Shown: positions 46,513 through 57,985 of the stretch, piece after piece
How the letters are laid out: each line of letters opens with the position of its first letter
How positions within the stretch are numbered: position 1 is the first letter of the stretch
DNA from: Gonocerus acuteangulatus
Lineage: Eukaryota > Arthropoda > Insecta > Hemiptera > Coreidae
Assembly: GCA_946811695.1 (NCBI GenBank)
Contig: OX328124.1
Coordinates: 85,843,530 to 85,907,529 of the forward strand
DNA: 64,000 nucleotides
Direction: 5' to 3'
Notes under the pieces: model-generated
Told to the model about the DNA's origin: nothing
The model's database searches: none
Seen by the model: only the letters and a program-made list of their open reading frames with translations
Position numbers and translations under genes: made by a program

Positions 46513-47476
46513 TTTTGGGGAATGAAATATGCTTGTTTTTAAGGCCTCTGAAAGAAGATGCTATGAACCAAATATTTACCGGAGGTTAAAAATTATTGTT
46601 TTGTTCAACAATTTTTTTTAAAGATATTAATGTTTATTAAAAGATTACTGGATTAGAGGTGCGTCCAAAGCATTTTGAAAAAAAAAATTGTCTTGTATAA
46701 TCGTTATTAACAAATTTTTAAGAATTTCAAAAACTTGTCCTATTGCCTGCACTTGAGCTTTTATAACTTCCCAAAACTTCATTCATGAGTGCGACCTCCT
46801 CCCCTTGAGAAAGTTGTAAAACCTTAGAGAGTGAATTGAGTGAGGAGTTAGCTGAGAAACACAACAAGAGGAATGAAGAGAAGTAGCTGAACAGACAAAC
46901 TTGTCATAACTTGGGCTTAGCCCTTGTTCCACATGTATAATTACTTGGCCCATATGCTGCCTCCCTCAACCAGGCTCAACCTATGTACTTCGGGCATATC
47001 AATTAATCTTCAAATGTGCCTGAATTCGTCATGTTATTTAGTCAGTTTCGCTCCCTTTTTCAGCTTGGTCTCTCTGTTATCAGTACTGAACAGTGTAAAT
47101 TTTTTCCCTATGGACGGAGAGAGAAAAAGTGCTAAAATATTGAAAAAAATCTACATCACTTTTTCTTTTTTTACCAAAAAATATAAGCAACCATTCAATA
47201 TTTGGGATTTGGCTAGGATAACATCAATAAAATTTTATAAAAACTTTTATTATTATTATTAAAAATATAAATCACTTATATGACCATTTTTTATTAACAT
47301 AAATAAGTAAAAAATCAATCATCAAAAAATGTATATTCATCAATCTCAAGCTATCAAGGAGGTTAAAGTTTCTATACTAAGCAAATTGGAAGGAAAAACT
47401 ATTTTTAAACATAACGTAAAATTTTACGCCAAGAAAAAAAAATGAGACAAAATCCTGTCAAAGATATCGTCTTAAC

Positions 47477-47514
<38 letters not shown>

Positions 47515-48161
47515 CGTCTGCGCATGCTTCACTGTACTGTTAGCGGAGTGAAAATAATACTACACGATAATTTACTGCCAAAGAAAAAAAAAATCTCGAC
47601 TATAAACTTGTATTTACACATGCAGCAAATTTGGATAAGCGTGGTTTAGAAAAAGTAATTTATTCAAATTTTGGAAACTGGAGTTTATGGTGCAGCGACT
47701 TTGACCTTTTTCCACCACAAATATTTTATAACCTGGGCAAAGCTGCTATTGAAAGGCGAGCCAATGTAAATACGGCTCTGATAATGGGGGTCTTATTGAC
47801 AATGAATTACAGGAGTGTCATGCTGCAATTACGAGTCCGATTATGTAACTTATTTCCTGAAAAGTAGGTTAATAACATTTGTGGTGGAAAGACGCATTTG
47901 ATTTTCTTATCTTAAGATTTTGTCTAGTAATTTACTTTTTTGTTATATTCCATTTTATTAAAAAATAAATAAATTCTAATTCTAATAGGTAGTTGAGCCA
48001 GACCTAATCTTTGAGATTGAGAAATTAATATACGATACATTGAACTGGCTTCTCGGGGCCAATTAGTTTTAGTTCTAAAATTCAGGCATAAGTCTTGCTT
48101 CTAGAATTACTTTTGCTTTTTAGAGTTTCTTCTATAAATGAAAATTTGTTAATGTTTGTTT
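46023..48161. other. Stretch with poly(A) runs, no gene seen
   Basis: Poly(A) of about 58 bases at 46453-46510 and about 30 bases at 47482-47511, without a recognisable SINE or LINE body next to either. Open frames at 46924-47262 and 47631-47867 show no recognisable protein features. Confidence 0.4.
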
Positions 48162-51100
48162 GCTTCACTACATACAAAAGAGATTATACTCTTGGTGGTA
48201 AAGCTTCGGGAGGTGTTTCTATATCTGTCAAGGAATCTGTTTACAAGTGAATCAATCAACGTACGAACAACACTCCAAGCAGACGCTGCATCAGTACACA
48301 TCCCTTATAGAATCACCATTTGCAGTCTATACATTCCACCAGGTGAAGCAATTAATACTCATCTTCTTGATGATTTATTCACTCAACTACCACCTCCTAT
48401 AGTAGTAACGGGTGATGTAAACGCTGAGCACATACACTGGGGCTCATCCAGGATCAACAGCAGAGGTAGGCGGTTCTATGAATGCTTAGAAAAGTGGGAC
48501 TTGATAACATTTAATTGCCCTAGACCAACTCACCTTTGTCCTCGTTGTGGTACGTTTACAAACATTGACATTGCTGCGTGTACGCCAGATATCTTCACAC
48601 GCTTTAATGTGGACGTTTGTGCAGATTCATACAATAGTGATCACTTTCCAGTAGTAGTGTATGACCAAGGCAGGCAGGAAAGTTTTCAAAGCCTTCAAAA
48701 GTTCAATTTCGATAAAGCTGACTGGTCAAAATTTCAAAGTCTTATTAGTAGTAAAATATCTAACATTACAACGATTGAGAACTTTAACAAATTAATCAAT
48801 GAGGCTTCTGAGATGTCTATCCCTAAATCTACTAGAAATATCAAAAGAGCACCTGCACCCTGGTGGAACCAACACTGCACTAATGCTGTGAGAGAACGTC
48901 GAAAAGCTCTCAGAAAATTTTCCCACTTCCCATCAACTGAGAACCTCATTAAATATAAAAAAGCAAAGGCAATCTCCCGAAGGATCATAAATGAAAATAA
49001 AAAACAATGTTGGGTAGATTTTTTAAACTCCCTTAATAGATATACACCTCCAGAACTAATATGGCAAACTATTGGTAAAACACAACACAAAAAATACAGA
49101 CAACCCATAGCAGGAATTAAATCAGACAACACTATTTTCACTGACAAGACTGATATAGTTAACATTTTACGACGCCACTTCTCAGCAATATCCAGAGACT
49201 CCAATTATTCTAGACGTTTTCTACTATACAAAAACAATACTGAAACTACTTTACTGACCATAAAAATAAACCATCAACATCCACTAAATGAAGACTTTAC
49301 TATTGACGAACTACGGGACGCACTAAAATGTTCAAAAAATACTTCTCCTGGTCAACATGGAATATATTATAGGATGTTGAAAAATCTACCTAATAGTGGA
49401 ATATTTCATTTGTTGAAAATTCTAAATAAAATCTATGAGACGGGGCAATTCCCTGATTGCTGGAGAGAGTCAATAGTGATTCCAGTGTTGAAACCCCATA
49501 AGGACAAGACCGAACCAGGGAGCTACAGACCCATCGCCTTGACCAGTTGTATCAGTAAAATATTCGAGAGAATGTTGAACAAACGTCTCGTCTGGTTTAT
49601 CGAAAGAAATAATTTACTATCCGGTTTTCAATGTGGATTAAAAAAAAAGCAATCTACAATGGATCACATCTTAAGACTGGATAGTGAAATATTAAATGCA
49701 TTTATAAATAGAGAATGTGTACTAGCCGTTTCGTTTGACATTCAGAAAGCATTCGACTGCGTTTGGCGATGGTCTATAATCTCAGAAATGGTGAAATGGG
49801 GATTACAAGGGAAAATTCTTAAAGTTATATCAGAATTTCTTTCTGAACGACGATTCCGGGTTAGGATAGATGATAATGTTTCAGACACCTTCACCCAAAA
49901 AAATGGTGTTCCTCAAGGATGTGTGCTGAGCACGACACTCTTCAAAGTAGGAATTGATTCTATCCGAGATGAGATACCTCCAGACATATCCTACTGTCTT
50001 TATGTAGATGATCTCCTTATTTTTAAAAAATCACAAACACTCAGGGAGGCTGAAATGTCCATAAAAAAATTGCATAAATCACCTTGAATATTGGAGCGAC
50101 AAACACGGTCTCATTCTGTCAAGGGAAAAATCCCAATGTATCCTATTTACAAGGAAAAAACTCCAACCTGTTCCAGAAGTGACGCTGAATTCACAACTTA
50201 TAACACACACCTCTACACTCAAATTTCTTGGTCTGGTATTCGATAATCGGTTGACGTGGATCCCACATTTAAAAAATACTATTCTGAAATGTAAAAAATC
50301 CCTAAATTTGTAGAGGGTCATCAGTTGCACAAAGTGGGGAGCAGATCAGAAAACAATGCTCCAATTTTATCGAACTTTCACAAGATCCATTATCGATTAC
50401 GGAAGTGTTGCCTACGCATCAGCCAGACCAAGCGCACTCAAAATGTTAAACACTATCCACAACACTGGCCTTCGCCTGTCTCTTGGAGCTTTCAGGAGTA
50501 GCCCTGTGGTAAGCCTGTATGCTGAGTCCGGCGAACCTCCTCTCGAAGTAGTAAAATTCTCCTTATAACTCAAATGCATAAATCCAGAGCCATGCTGAAT
50601 GCCTTGATATGAGTATCGATAATCCTTACTACGACTTGTACAGATCCAAGCCCCAGAGAGTTGGATCCAGAGAGTTGGATAATATTTCACAATTCGAAGA
50701 AACGAACATACTGACATTTGGCACTACCCCTTCTCCTCCTTGGTTATTAAACAGTTATAATGTGGACATTACCCTTTCAAAATTTAATAAATTAAGCCCA
50801 ACATCAAAATTAATTTATAAGGAAATGTTTAAAACTTTCACTATCCAAAACAGCCAGAAACTCTCTATCTTCACTGATGGGTCAAAGTCCGATAAAGGTG
50901 TGGGAGCAGCAGCTGTTATGGAAGAACAAATAATAACTAAAAAATGAAATGATGACTGGAGTTGGTTTACAGCTGAGCTCTACGGCATACTTATCGGCTT
51001 GGAGAACATACCGACTTCAGACAGACGAGACGTTGTTATTTATACCGACTCACTAAGTTCACTTCAAGCACTAAAGGACAAATACACCTCTCATCTTATA

Positions 51101-51633
51101 CTCTCAAAAATACTTAAGACAATACACTCTCTACACAAACATGTAACATTGTACTGGCTACCTGGTCATGAAGGTCTAGGGAAAAATCCGATTGCAGACA
51201 CCCACGCAAAAATAGCTGCAGAACGGACTGACATAGATAACGGACCAATTCCACATGAAGACATGAAAAGATCTATGAAGACATTTATTTTGGAAAACTG
51301 GGAACACTCTTGGGCGATACTTACGGACAACAAATTATGGACTATAAAACCAACTGTCAAAGACTGGCCAATAGAAGAGAGGAGGTGTTATTGGCTCGAC
51401 TTAGAATGGGCCATTCAAGACTTACTCACAAATTCTTAATGACAAGACAAGAGAGTCCATCGTGTGAAATTTGTAATTCAGACTTAACAATAAAACATAT
51501 TCTAACAGACTGCATTAGACGACATGACTTACCCATCCCTTACAACATGTGTGAACTTCTCGCTGAAGGTAGCCAGTACATAGACAGTATCTTAACATAT
51601 CTACGAAATACAGGATTATACGATCTCATATGA
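48162..51633 (+). pseudogene. I-type ORF2: endonuclease-RT-RNase H, inactivated
   Basis: Endonuclease: GGKASGGVSISVKESV (about 48195-48243), ICSLYIPPG, VVTGDVNAEHIHWGS, SDHFPVVV. RT: GSYRPIALTSCISKIFERML, SGFQCGLKKKQST, VSFDIQKAFDCVWR (motif A), NGVPQGCVLSTTLF (motif B), YVDDLLIF (motif C). RNase H: IFTDGSKSDKG, FTAELYGI, IYTDSLSS, YWLPGHEGLG, IADTHA. Zinc knuckle CEICNSDLTIKHILTDC. Lesions: frameshift near 48240, an extra A in the run at 50063-50069, TAG at 50311-50313, frameshift near 50566, TGA at 50945-50947, frameshift near 51370. The longest uninterrupted part is 48156-50087. All catalytic residues that can be read are still present, so decay seems recent compared with the fragments elsewhere. 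Confidence 0.9.
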
Positions 51634-51869
51634 AGACCTAGAAGATTCGTTGATGCAATCACATTTTTATCCCATGAAAAAGTGCATTACTTTTATGTCT
51701 TAAAGTTAAAGCTCTAATCATTTTTAAGCCTTTAATATATTTCATTTAAGTCCATACATCCTGGATTCATAATAATATATAAATTTATAATCAATTCCTT
51801 ATCTCTTAGAAGACTTAACTCAGTGTGTTTATCGTACAAAATACGAAACACAATAAATAAATAAATAAA
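48162..51869 (+). mobile_element. I-type non-LTR retrotransposon, 5'-truncated
   Basis: Carries most of ORF2 and a 3' UTR (51634-51869) ending in an AATAAATA-type tail. GTTTGTTT occurs at 48154-48161 and 51870-51877, a plausible short target duplication. ORF1 and the first part of the endonuclease are missing. The domain order endonuclease, RT, RNase H, zinc knuckle places it in the I group. Confidence 0.85.
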
Positions 51870-51877
51870 GTTTGTTT

Positions 51878-52854
51878 TTAAAGAATAGCAAATTTTGTTA
51901 CAATTAAGTGATGATAATCTGTTCGAATGTATGATGTAAGTAGACTTAAGAAAGTTCTAGAAACACCCCAAATTATTCTTCACAATATTCACTCTTTAGG
52001 AAAGAATTAGCCTATTTCATAAAAACTTTTACATTTCAGTGAACTCTGTTTACTTTTGAAAGGTTCTGCTCTGGAAATCTCTTTATCCCCTCTCCTCTTA
52101 TTTTAAACTTTTATGTTTCGCGTTTAAAACTTTCCTTTTTTCTCAGTTTTCCGCCTTATTTTTGTTCAAAACTCCGGCATAAGCCCGTAGAGCTTTTGTA
52201 TTTATCTGAACCTTTTATAGGAAAGAAAGTGCGGTCCGTCGGAAGGTAGAAGAGGCCTCGAAATGAAAGAAGGGCTTGAGGCCTGGGTTTGAAGAAGCCT
52301 TATCAGGAGTTATCCGTTGCCCCTTAAGGAGAGGGGAGTAAGTAAATAGAGGGGAGATAGGGAGCAGGACAGACCCCCCCCCCCTTCTACAGAGTAGACT
52401 CTACTAAAAATAAATTGGAAATAAGCCCCCGAGGGAGCCGAGACCGCGATGCGCGGACGTGTTGGGAATCTTCGCCAGAGGATGAACGGCAAAGAATAAT
52501 AATCGCATTAGGAGCGGGGGGAGTCTGCAAATATTTAGGATGGAGTTAATACTGAAGATAGCTAGTGCACCCTGCCACCGGGATTAGCTTTCGTAATCCC
52601 AAAATCCTAATTACCTATTAGACAAAAAATTAAATATCCGTAGGTTCATTAGCATTATCTTATTTCCACGCACTACAGGATAAAATATTATGGAAATATT
52701 TTTAAAAAAAAGTATCTAACTTCACATACTTTCACATCACTGTTTCCACGCAGGATATATATTTGCGCTTGAAAGCTGATATATGCAGAGATAACTGTAT
52801 TAGTAATTAATCCCCTGTTTACATCTGACAGGACATATCCCTGCAATCTTTCAA
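51878..52854. other. Stretch with GC-richer island, no gene seen
   Basis: The block at about 52065-52640 is GC-richer, with a poly(C) run at 52375-52384 and no long ORF. The segment 52525-52583 recurs, diverged, at 61514-61573. Nothing else is recognised. Confidence 0.45.
52525..52583 (+). repeat. Dispersed or conserved motif, copy 1
   Basis: Shares with 61514-61573 the blocks TGCAAATATTT, GAGTTAAT, AGAT.GCTAG.GCA and CCACCG in the same order and spacing (about three quarters identical). It lies in a GC-richer, non-transposon block in both places. Confidence 0.5.
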
Positions 52855-53077
52855 AATATATCCAAATATAATTTTAGTAAAGCAGACTGGACAAAATTTC
52901 AAATCTTCATAATCTATAACAAATTAAATTACAAAAATATTAGACTTCAACAATCTATTAATAAATGCATCTTACTCTTGCACTATTTATCAGTTATTGC
53001 TACAGTGACAACAGAACTAATTGAACTTGCTCGATTGAAAATTGGCTACACAAGACTAACAAACCAATATATCATGA
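52855..53077 (+). pseudogene. I-type retrotransposon debris, left part
   Basis: A piece reading FSKADWTKFQ matches the linker FDKADWSKFQSLI of the copy at 48162. It is followed after a large deletion by TELIELARLKIGYTRLTNQY (about 53010-53070), matching the RxGH..LTHxYLM block. The fragment is then interrupted by SINE-B at 53078. Confidence 0.7.
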
Positions 53078-53456
53078 AAGAAAAAATCAGTCCCGTAAGA
53101 GGCCACGACGGCCCTGAGGGGCAGATGCTGTAGAGGTATCTGATTCTTGACCATACGGCTCACTAGGGTGATAGTGTGGTCAGTATTATGCTCCGGCCGC
53201 CTGATTTTCCCCTTGCTGCTTCGACTGATAGAGTCATTAGCACCAAGGTACCCATTAATAAATTAAAAGCTAAAAAAATTAAATTAAATGCTAAATTAAA
53301 TTAAAGGCTGGGTTGGCCTAGGGACGGTCAGGGAGGCCGAATTCAACCCATTAACGAAAACACTAGAAGAGAAAATCTTAATTGCTTGCTCGGGATTTGA
53401 ACTCAGATCCTCCAGCATATGAGTACAGTGCTCTACCACTGACCTAACCTCGCTCC
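53078..53456 (-). mobile_element. Complete SINE-B with target duplication
   Basis: CCAATATATCATGA flanks the 379-bp insert on both sides (53064-53077 and 53457-53470). The minus strand starts GGGAGCGAGGTTAGGTCAGT, with an A box (TTAGGTCAGTGGTAGAGC), then a B box (GAGTTCAAATCCC) about 45 bases on, a normal tRNA-type polymerase III promoter. The body carries TTAGCACCAAGGTACCCATT and GATAGTGTGGTCAGTATTAT (plus-strand words), shared with the copy at 40120-40414. The tail at the left is weakly A-rich. The tRNA species of origin was not determined. Confidence 0.85.
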
Positions 53457-53470
53457 CCAATATATCATGA

Positions 53471-53645
53471 CAGGACTTAACATATCAACTTGTTGTATAT
53501 GGAATAGAGACTTCACCGTAAAACGCTTACTTATGGAATGCAAAAGATGACCCTAACCAAATATGCCACATTACAAGAACGAATTGTAGAAAGACAGCAT
53601 CTAGTACATAAACACAATATTCTCTTACTTAAAAATCACTAAACT
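53471..53645 (+). pseudogene. I-type retrotransposon debris, right part
   Basis: Continues the interrupted fragment: after the SINE, codons for CIWNRDFTVKRLLMEC match the zinc-knuckle region C.....LT.KHIL..C. Stops follow at once. It is an old copy. Confidence 0.6.
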
Positions 53646-53871
53646 GTGCAATCTCATTGCATCTGCTGAATATCTAGTGGAGTTGAGGCACATCGCAGAC
53701 ATTTTCAAAACTATGTTTATGCGAATAAGGGAATGTTGATCAAAATGCTGTTTCATTACACTATACAGGTACCACCTTACAATCACCATAGAAGCGAACC
53801 ACATGTAAATAAATAAAATCTGCAAAATGTTCGAATAATTGTTTAATCTCATATAAAACAGGTGTATCTAG
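53646..53871. other. Short spacer before Rep-A copy 2
   Basis: No feature is recognised. Confidence 0.4.
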
Positions 53872-53947
53872 GCGCACGGCAGTGCGCCAGGCCAAGTTCC
53901 GGCCTAAGCATACTGTGTGTATATTACAGGCGGTCTTAGAGCCGATT

Positions 53948-53967
53948 TTTACCCTCTCATAACTTTC
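53948..53967. repeat. Target duplication, left copy
   Basis: TTTACCCTCTCATAACTTTC here and TTTACCCTCATAACTTTC at 56834-56851 differ by one CT pair. Copy 1 of Rep-A has the single, unduplicated site. Confidence 0.75.
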
Positions 53968-54300
53968 CTTGAAGTTTAAAGGCCAGTCAACCACTATTGG
54001 GTCATTTGTGCCTCCTGGTCGGTCTGTTGGTAGTATCCAAAGCGGAAACAGAGCCCGACGGCCAGCGGAAGGCGGACCCAGCCAAGGTCGAGTAGAGTCC
54101 CCCGTGCCAGTTCTACCTTAGTGGCCCGCATCTGGTGACTGGCTCCTAGGTCTATGATAGAAGGTGTGCTTGCTGGTGCCAGGGCAACCAAACCTTCACA
54201 GACCGGAAGGGGGGGGGGCACGTCCTCAACCCCGACCAAGCCCATCGCTCCCGCCGACCCACGCGCCCCGCCCCCGCCCCGAACGCCACCAACAGTTAAA
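53968..54300. other. GC-rich segment at retrotransposon 3' side
   Basis: Much richer in G and C than anything nearby, with a G-run (54210-54218) and CCCCGCCCCCGCCCCG at about 54266. On the plus strand an ATG at 54154 opens a Pro/Thr/Ala-rich frame (SSTPTKPIAPADPRAPPPP) that stays open only 66 codons. That style is common at the start of retroelement ORF1 proteins. It could be the 5' end of an I-type element in the opposite orientation, joined to the 3' part of another, or an unusual 3' UTR. Confidence 0.4.
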
Positions 54301-54581
54301 ACAAAAATATGTTTAACGAAATTTTGGATAGTTAATGTATTAATAATTTAAAGTTAATCAATTAATAATAGAATACAGTTCTTTTTTTAAGAGAATAATA
54401 TTTTTTACGCTAGCTGTAGAAAATTAGTTATTAATTACATAAATATTTAGTTCTACATATATTTAGAGAATATTAAGTGGAAATGTTTATAGGAATTTAT
54501 TTAAAAAGCCAATACACTTTATAATAATCGTTCATTAGGTAAATGATTTGACTTTATGATAAAGTACATCTAAACCCAGCG

Positions 54582-56830
54582 CTAAATTTTGTTTTTCAAA
54601 TTGGTTTTATCAAGAAAAGAAAAAAGGTTAGACAGATGGACCGAATTATTGCCTAGTAGCTCTCTAAGCTGTATCGGGAGACTCAGTCGAACTCGCTCGT
54701 CTTCATATGCCCTACACTCCGTCAGGATATGCTTTACAGTGAGGGACACGCCGCAAACCTCGCACTCCGGAGGCTCCCCCCTCTCCATGAGATAGCCGTG
54801 CGTCAGTTTTGTGTGGCCTATCCGTAATCTTGAGAGGATCACTGATTCCCTCCTGTTATCCCGCTCCGAACTAGTCCACTTACTTACTTCATCCTTAATT
54901 TCCCTGAGTTTATCTCCCAATTCCATATGAATCCATTCTCTTTGCCAAATCCTTATTGCTTCAGACTTAACTACAGAATTAATATCACTGAGTGGGATAT
55001 CTGGTAATTTAAAACCGCTTATAGAAGCGTTTTTTGCGAGCTCATCAACTACTGAATTTTCTTTAATATCACAATGACCAGGGATCCAGATGAAATGAAT
55101 TTTGAACATTTTTTTATTTAATTCATAAATACTGTACAAAATGTCAGAAATCATAATATCATGGGTGTAAATATTCTGTAAACTAATTATAGATGATAAT
55201 GAATCAGTACAAATAATGACATTAGGATGGCTAGGTGGAATAATATTTAATGCTTTCTTAATTGCTAACAGTTCGGCGGAAAAACTGGAACAATGAGGTG
55301 AGAGGGAAAACAAGTATTTTCGTCCTTCGCAGAGGGCGGCAGCTCCCACACCTTTAGCACTTTTCGACCCATCTGTATATATGTACGTGGAAGGAGGCAA
55401 ACTTGCTTTAATTTTATTTAACTCTGCAGAGTACAAATATGGCGGAGTTTCTTTTTTTATGTATTTAGTAAGTGTTAAGTTAATACGGGGAGGTATAAGA
55501 GTCCAAGGCGGAATTTGAAGAGTTGAAGAAATTAAAATCTTTTCGTATTTTAAATTTAATTTTGATAGAAACAATTCAGCTCTAGCGGGGAAGGGTGCTT
55601 TATTATAGGCCATGTAATCGTTCTCCCAGTTAGTTTCCAAAATAATGTTATTAAGAGGATGATGAGGTTGAGACTTGACAGTTAGATAATATTTAGTTGT
55701 TAGAATTTCTCTCCTGTACTTGAGGGGCAATTCTCCGGCTTCTACTAGCAGACTTGGGGCTGGACTGGAGCGAAAGGCCCCCGTAGCTATTCTTATCCCA
55801 GAATGGTGTACGGGATCAAGCATCTGGAGAATACGAGGGCTCGCTGACCCATACGCCATACATCCATAATCCAGCTTAGATCTGATCAGTGACCGGTATA
55901 GCATCAACATACTTGTTCGATCACCTCCCCAGTGAGTGTTACTCAGTAATCTAAGCAGGTTTAGGGATCTATTACAATTATTCTTGAGGGCTTTAATATG
56001 AGGCAACCAAGTGAGATGTTTATCTATAGTTAACCCTAAATATTTTATGGAGTTAGCTGTTTCTAAAACTATTCCATCCAATTTGAGGTCTCTCATAGTA
56101 TTCGGTGTTCGTTTATTAAAGAGAATATTTTTAGATTTTTCTGCTGATATTTTGAACCCATGATTTTTCATCCACAGATTGATTTTGTTTAGAGCCTCCT
56201 GCATACATTCATAAAGGTTATCTATATTTTCACCTACGGAATAAATTATTACGTCGTCGGCAAATAACATAATTTGTATCTCCCTAGAAATTTCTCTTCT
56301 TAACCCATGCATGGCTAACAAAAATAATTTTGCACTGGAGACACCTCCCTGTATAACACCGTTTTCCTGACTAAACTCATCAGAGTATATTGAGCCAACC
56401 CTAACCTGAAAAGTCCTTGAATTGAGGAAGTTCTCGAAAAACTTTAACATATTCCCGTCTATCCCACATTCATTTAAAGTATTTAAAACTGATCTTCTCC
56501 ATACTCTATCAAATGCGCACTCAATATCAATAAGAACTGCCAATAATTTCTTTTTTTCGCGGAATGCCTTTATGACAGCAGTTTCAATGGCTACGAGATT
56601 GTCCCGCGTACTACGACCCTTCCGGAATCCACTCTGCCATTCATCTAGTATACCTTCTTTTTCAAGATACCATTCTAAGCGGTTCATAACTAATTTCTCC
56701 AGCAATTCACTAAGAGAGCAGGTCAGCGAAATAGGTCTATAGCTGGTTACTTCGTGGGAAGGTTTATCTTTTTTTGGAATAGGGACAATAACAGCTTTTC
56801 TCCACAAGTCTGGAAATAAACCTGATTTGT
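54582..56830 (-). CDS. I-type ORF2 fragment: RT-RNase H-zinc knuckle
   Basis: An uninterrupted minus-strand frame (741 codons from the first possible start, a few more to the 5' junction: YKSGLFPDLWRKAV). Numbering from MWRK: TSYRPISLTC (21-30), SGFRKGRSTRDN (59-70), motif A LIDIECAFDRVW (92-103), motif B NGVIQGGVSS (149-158, with Ile in place of the usual Pro), motif C FADD (182-185), then YLGLTIDKHLTW (thumb). RNase H: YTDGSKSAKG, SAELLAIKKAL, CTDSLSS, WIPGHCDI, VDELAKNA, which together keep the Asp-Glu-Asp-His-Asp set. Terminal zinc knuckle CEVCGVSLTVKHILTEC. It lacks the endonuclease needed for target nicking because of 5' truncation, so the copy is not autonomous. No promoter is expected. 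Confidence 0.9.
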
Positions 56831-56889
56831 ATATTTACCCTCATAACTTTCAACCAGGTAAAGATAAAGTTATAAAATTGTACACAGGT

Positions 56890-57213
56890 CAGAGTTGGGC
56901 AAACGTTAGCGTGCGCTAAAAGCTGATACCTCTCCGCTAATTTAGCGAAACTGTAGAAAGCCAGCGCTAATAATTAGCGGTTAGCGGCGGCAGTGCGCTA
57001 ACCGCTAATCTATTTATGAAATATCGTAATTGCTATAGTTACAAGTTGTAACTATAGCTTAAGCTATTAGCAATTACGATATTTCATAAATAGATTAGCG
57101 GTTAGCGCACTGCCGCCGCTAACCGCTAATTATTAGCGCTGGCTTTCTACAGTTTCGCTAAATTAGCGGAGAGGTATCAGTTTTTAGCGCGTGCTAACGT
57201 TTGCCCAACTCTG
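56890..57213. mobile_element. hAT-like MITE, 324 bp, 8-bp target duplication
   Basis: A near-perfect palindromic element starts CAGAGTTGGGCAAACGTTAG and ends with the complement. The flanking ACACAGGT is duplicated exactly (56882-56889 and 57214-57221), and Rep-A copy 1 shows the unfilled site. An 8-bp duplication with CAGNGNTGGGCAA ends is diagnostic for the hAT superfamily (established). Arms of about 150 bp (AGCGGTTAGC-rich) meet around a short centre near 57050. There is no ORF. It should fold into a very stable hairpin RNA if transcribed. Confidence 0.9.
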
Positions 57214-57632
57214 ACACAGGTATTATACTACTAGATGTAAGTCAAACTAGAAATTTTCATAATTCTACATCGAATATTTTCTGAGATATAAGCGATCGAA
57301 AATCGGGATTTATAGGGCTCACTCACTCACTCATTCACTCACTCACTGACTCATCAAAATTATTAGGCACTTCCCAAGATGCTAGAGACTTGAAATTTTC
57401 CATGATGATAGCTATGGAGGTGTTATTAAAGGAAAAAATCGAAAAATTCTGAAAAGTTGTGTTTGACTACGCTTCCGGGGCGGGGGCCAGTTTTGTACTT
57501 CCTTCGGAAACCCGTCATTCCGTCCGAAACCCATGATGTGAGGTATCAAATGAATCGTCTCGGTATGAAGAACCTATATTTGATCTTTTAAGAAACAATT
57601 AGACGCATATAGGCTCGGTCAAAATCTTATAC

Positions 57633-57985
57633 CAGCTGTCTGTCTGTATGTTTGTTCCTTACACAAATCCTAAAGTTTGACCGATTTCTACAAAACTTGG
57701 GACACAGATGGGTCTTGATACGGGGAGAATCATAGGCTAGGTTAAATTGTCTATCAGCTGTCTGTCCGTCTTTTTGTTACTTATACAAATACACACCGTT
57801 TGACCGATTTTGACCAAACATGGTACATAGGTAGGTCTTTATCCGGGTAGTGTCATAGGCTAGGTCAAAATAGTTTTTCAGCTGTCTGTCTGTCTTTTTG
57901 TTACTTATACAAATTCACACCGTTTGGCCTATTTTGACAAAACATGGCACGCAGGTAGGTCTTGATACGGGAGTGTCATATTACC
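57633..57985 (+). repeat. Rep-A internal tandem array, copy 2
   Basis: Three units start at CAGCTGTCTGTCTG or variants at 57633, 57755 and 57879 (122-124 bp apart), matching the array at 16597-16958 unit for unit. Confidence 0.85.

Larger units (their letters stand above)
53968..56833 (-). mobile_element. I-type retrotransposon, truncated, intact ORF2 part
   Basis: Enclosed by the imperfect 18-20 bp target duplication. The minus strand carries the second half of ORF2 (RT to zinc knuckle) and a 3' region. The left 330 bases (53968-54300) are strikingly GC-rich and unlike the rest of the 3' region (see finding). The endonuclease and ORF1 are missing. The absence of any lesion over 741 codons makes this the youngest I-type copy in the window. 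Confidence 0.8.

Noticed and set aside
46924..47262. 112-codon plus-strand frame
   Set aside because: No recognisable domain; the C-terminal half is AT-rich low complexity.
47631..47867. 78-codon plus-strand frame
   Set aside because: Slightly protein-like, but short, without splice or promoter context, and unrecognised.
48734..49204. 156-codon minus-strand frame
   Set aside because: Antisense shadow of the I-type ORF2 endonuclease-RT linker.
53064..53470. Functional tRNA gene on the minus strand
   Set aside because: A and B boxes are present, but the sequence is part of a 379-bp SINE with target duplications, and a proper cloverleaf with a matching acceptor stem is not visible.
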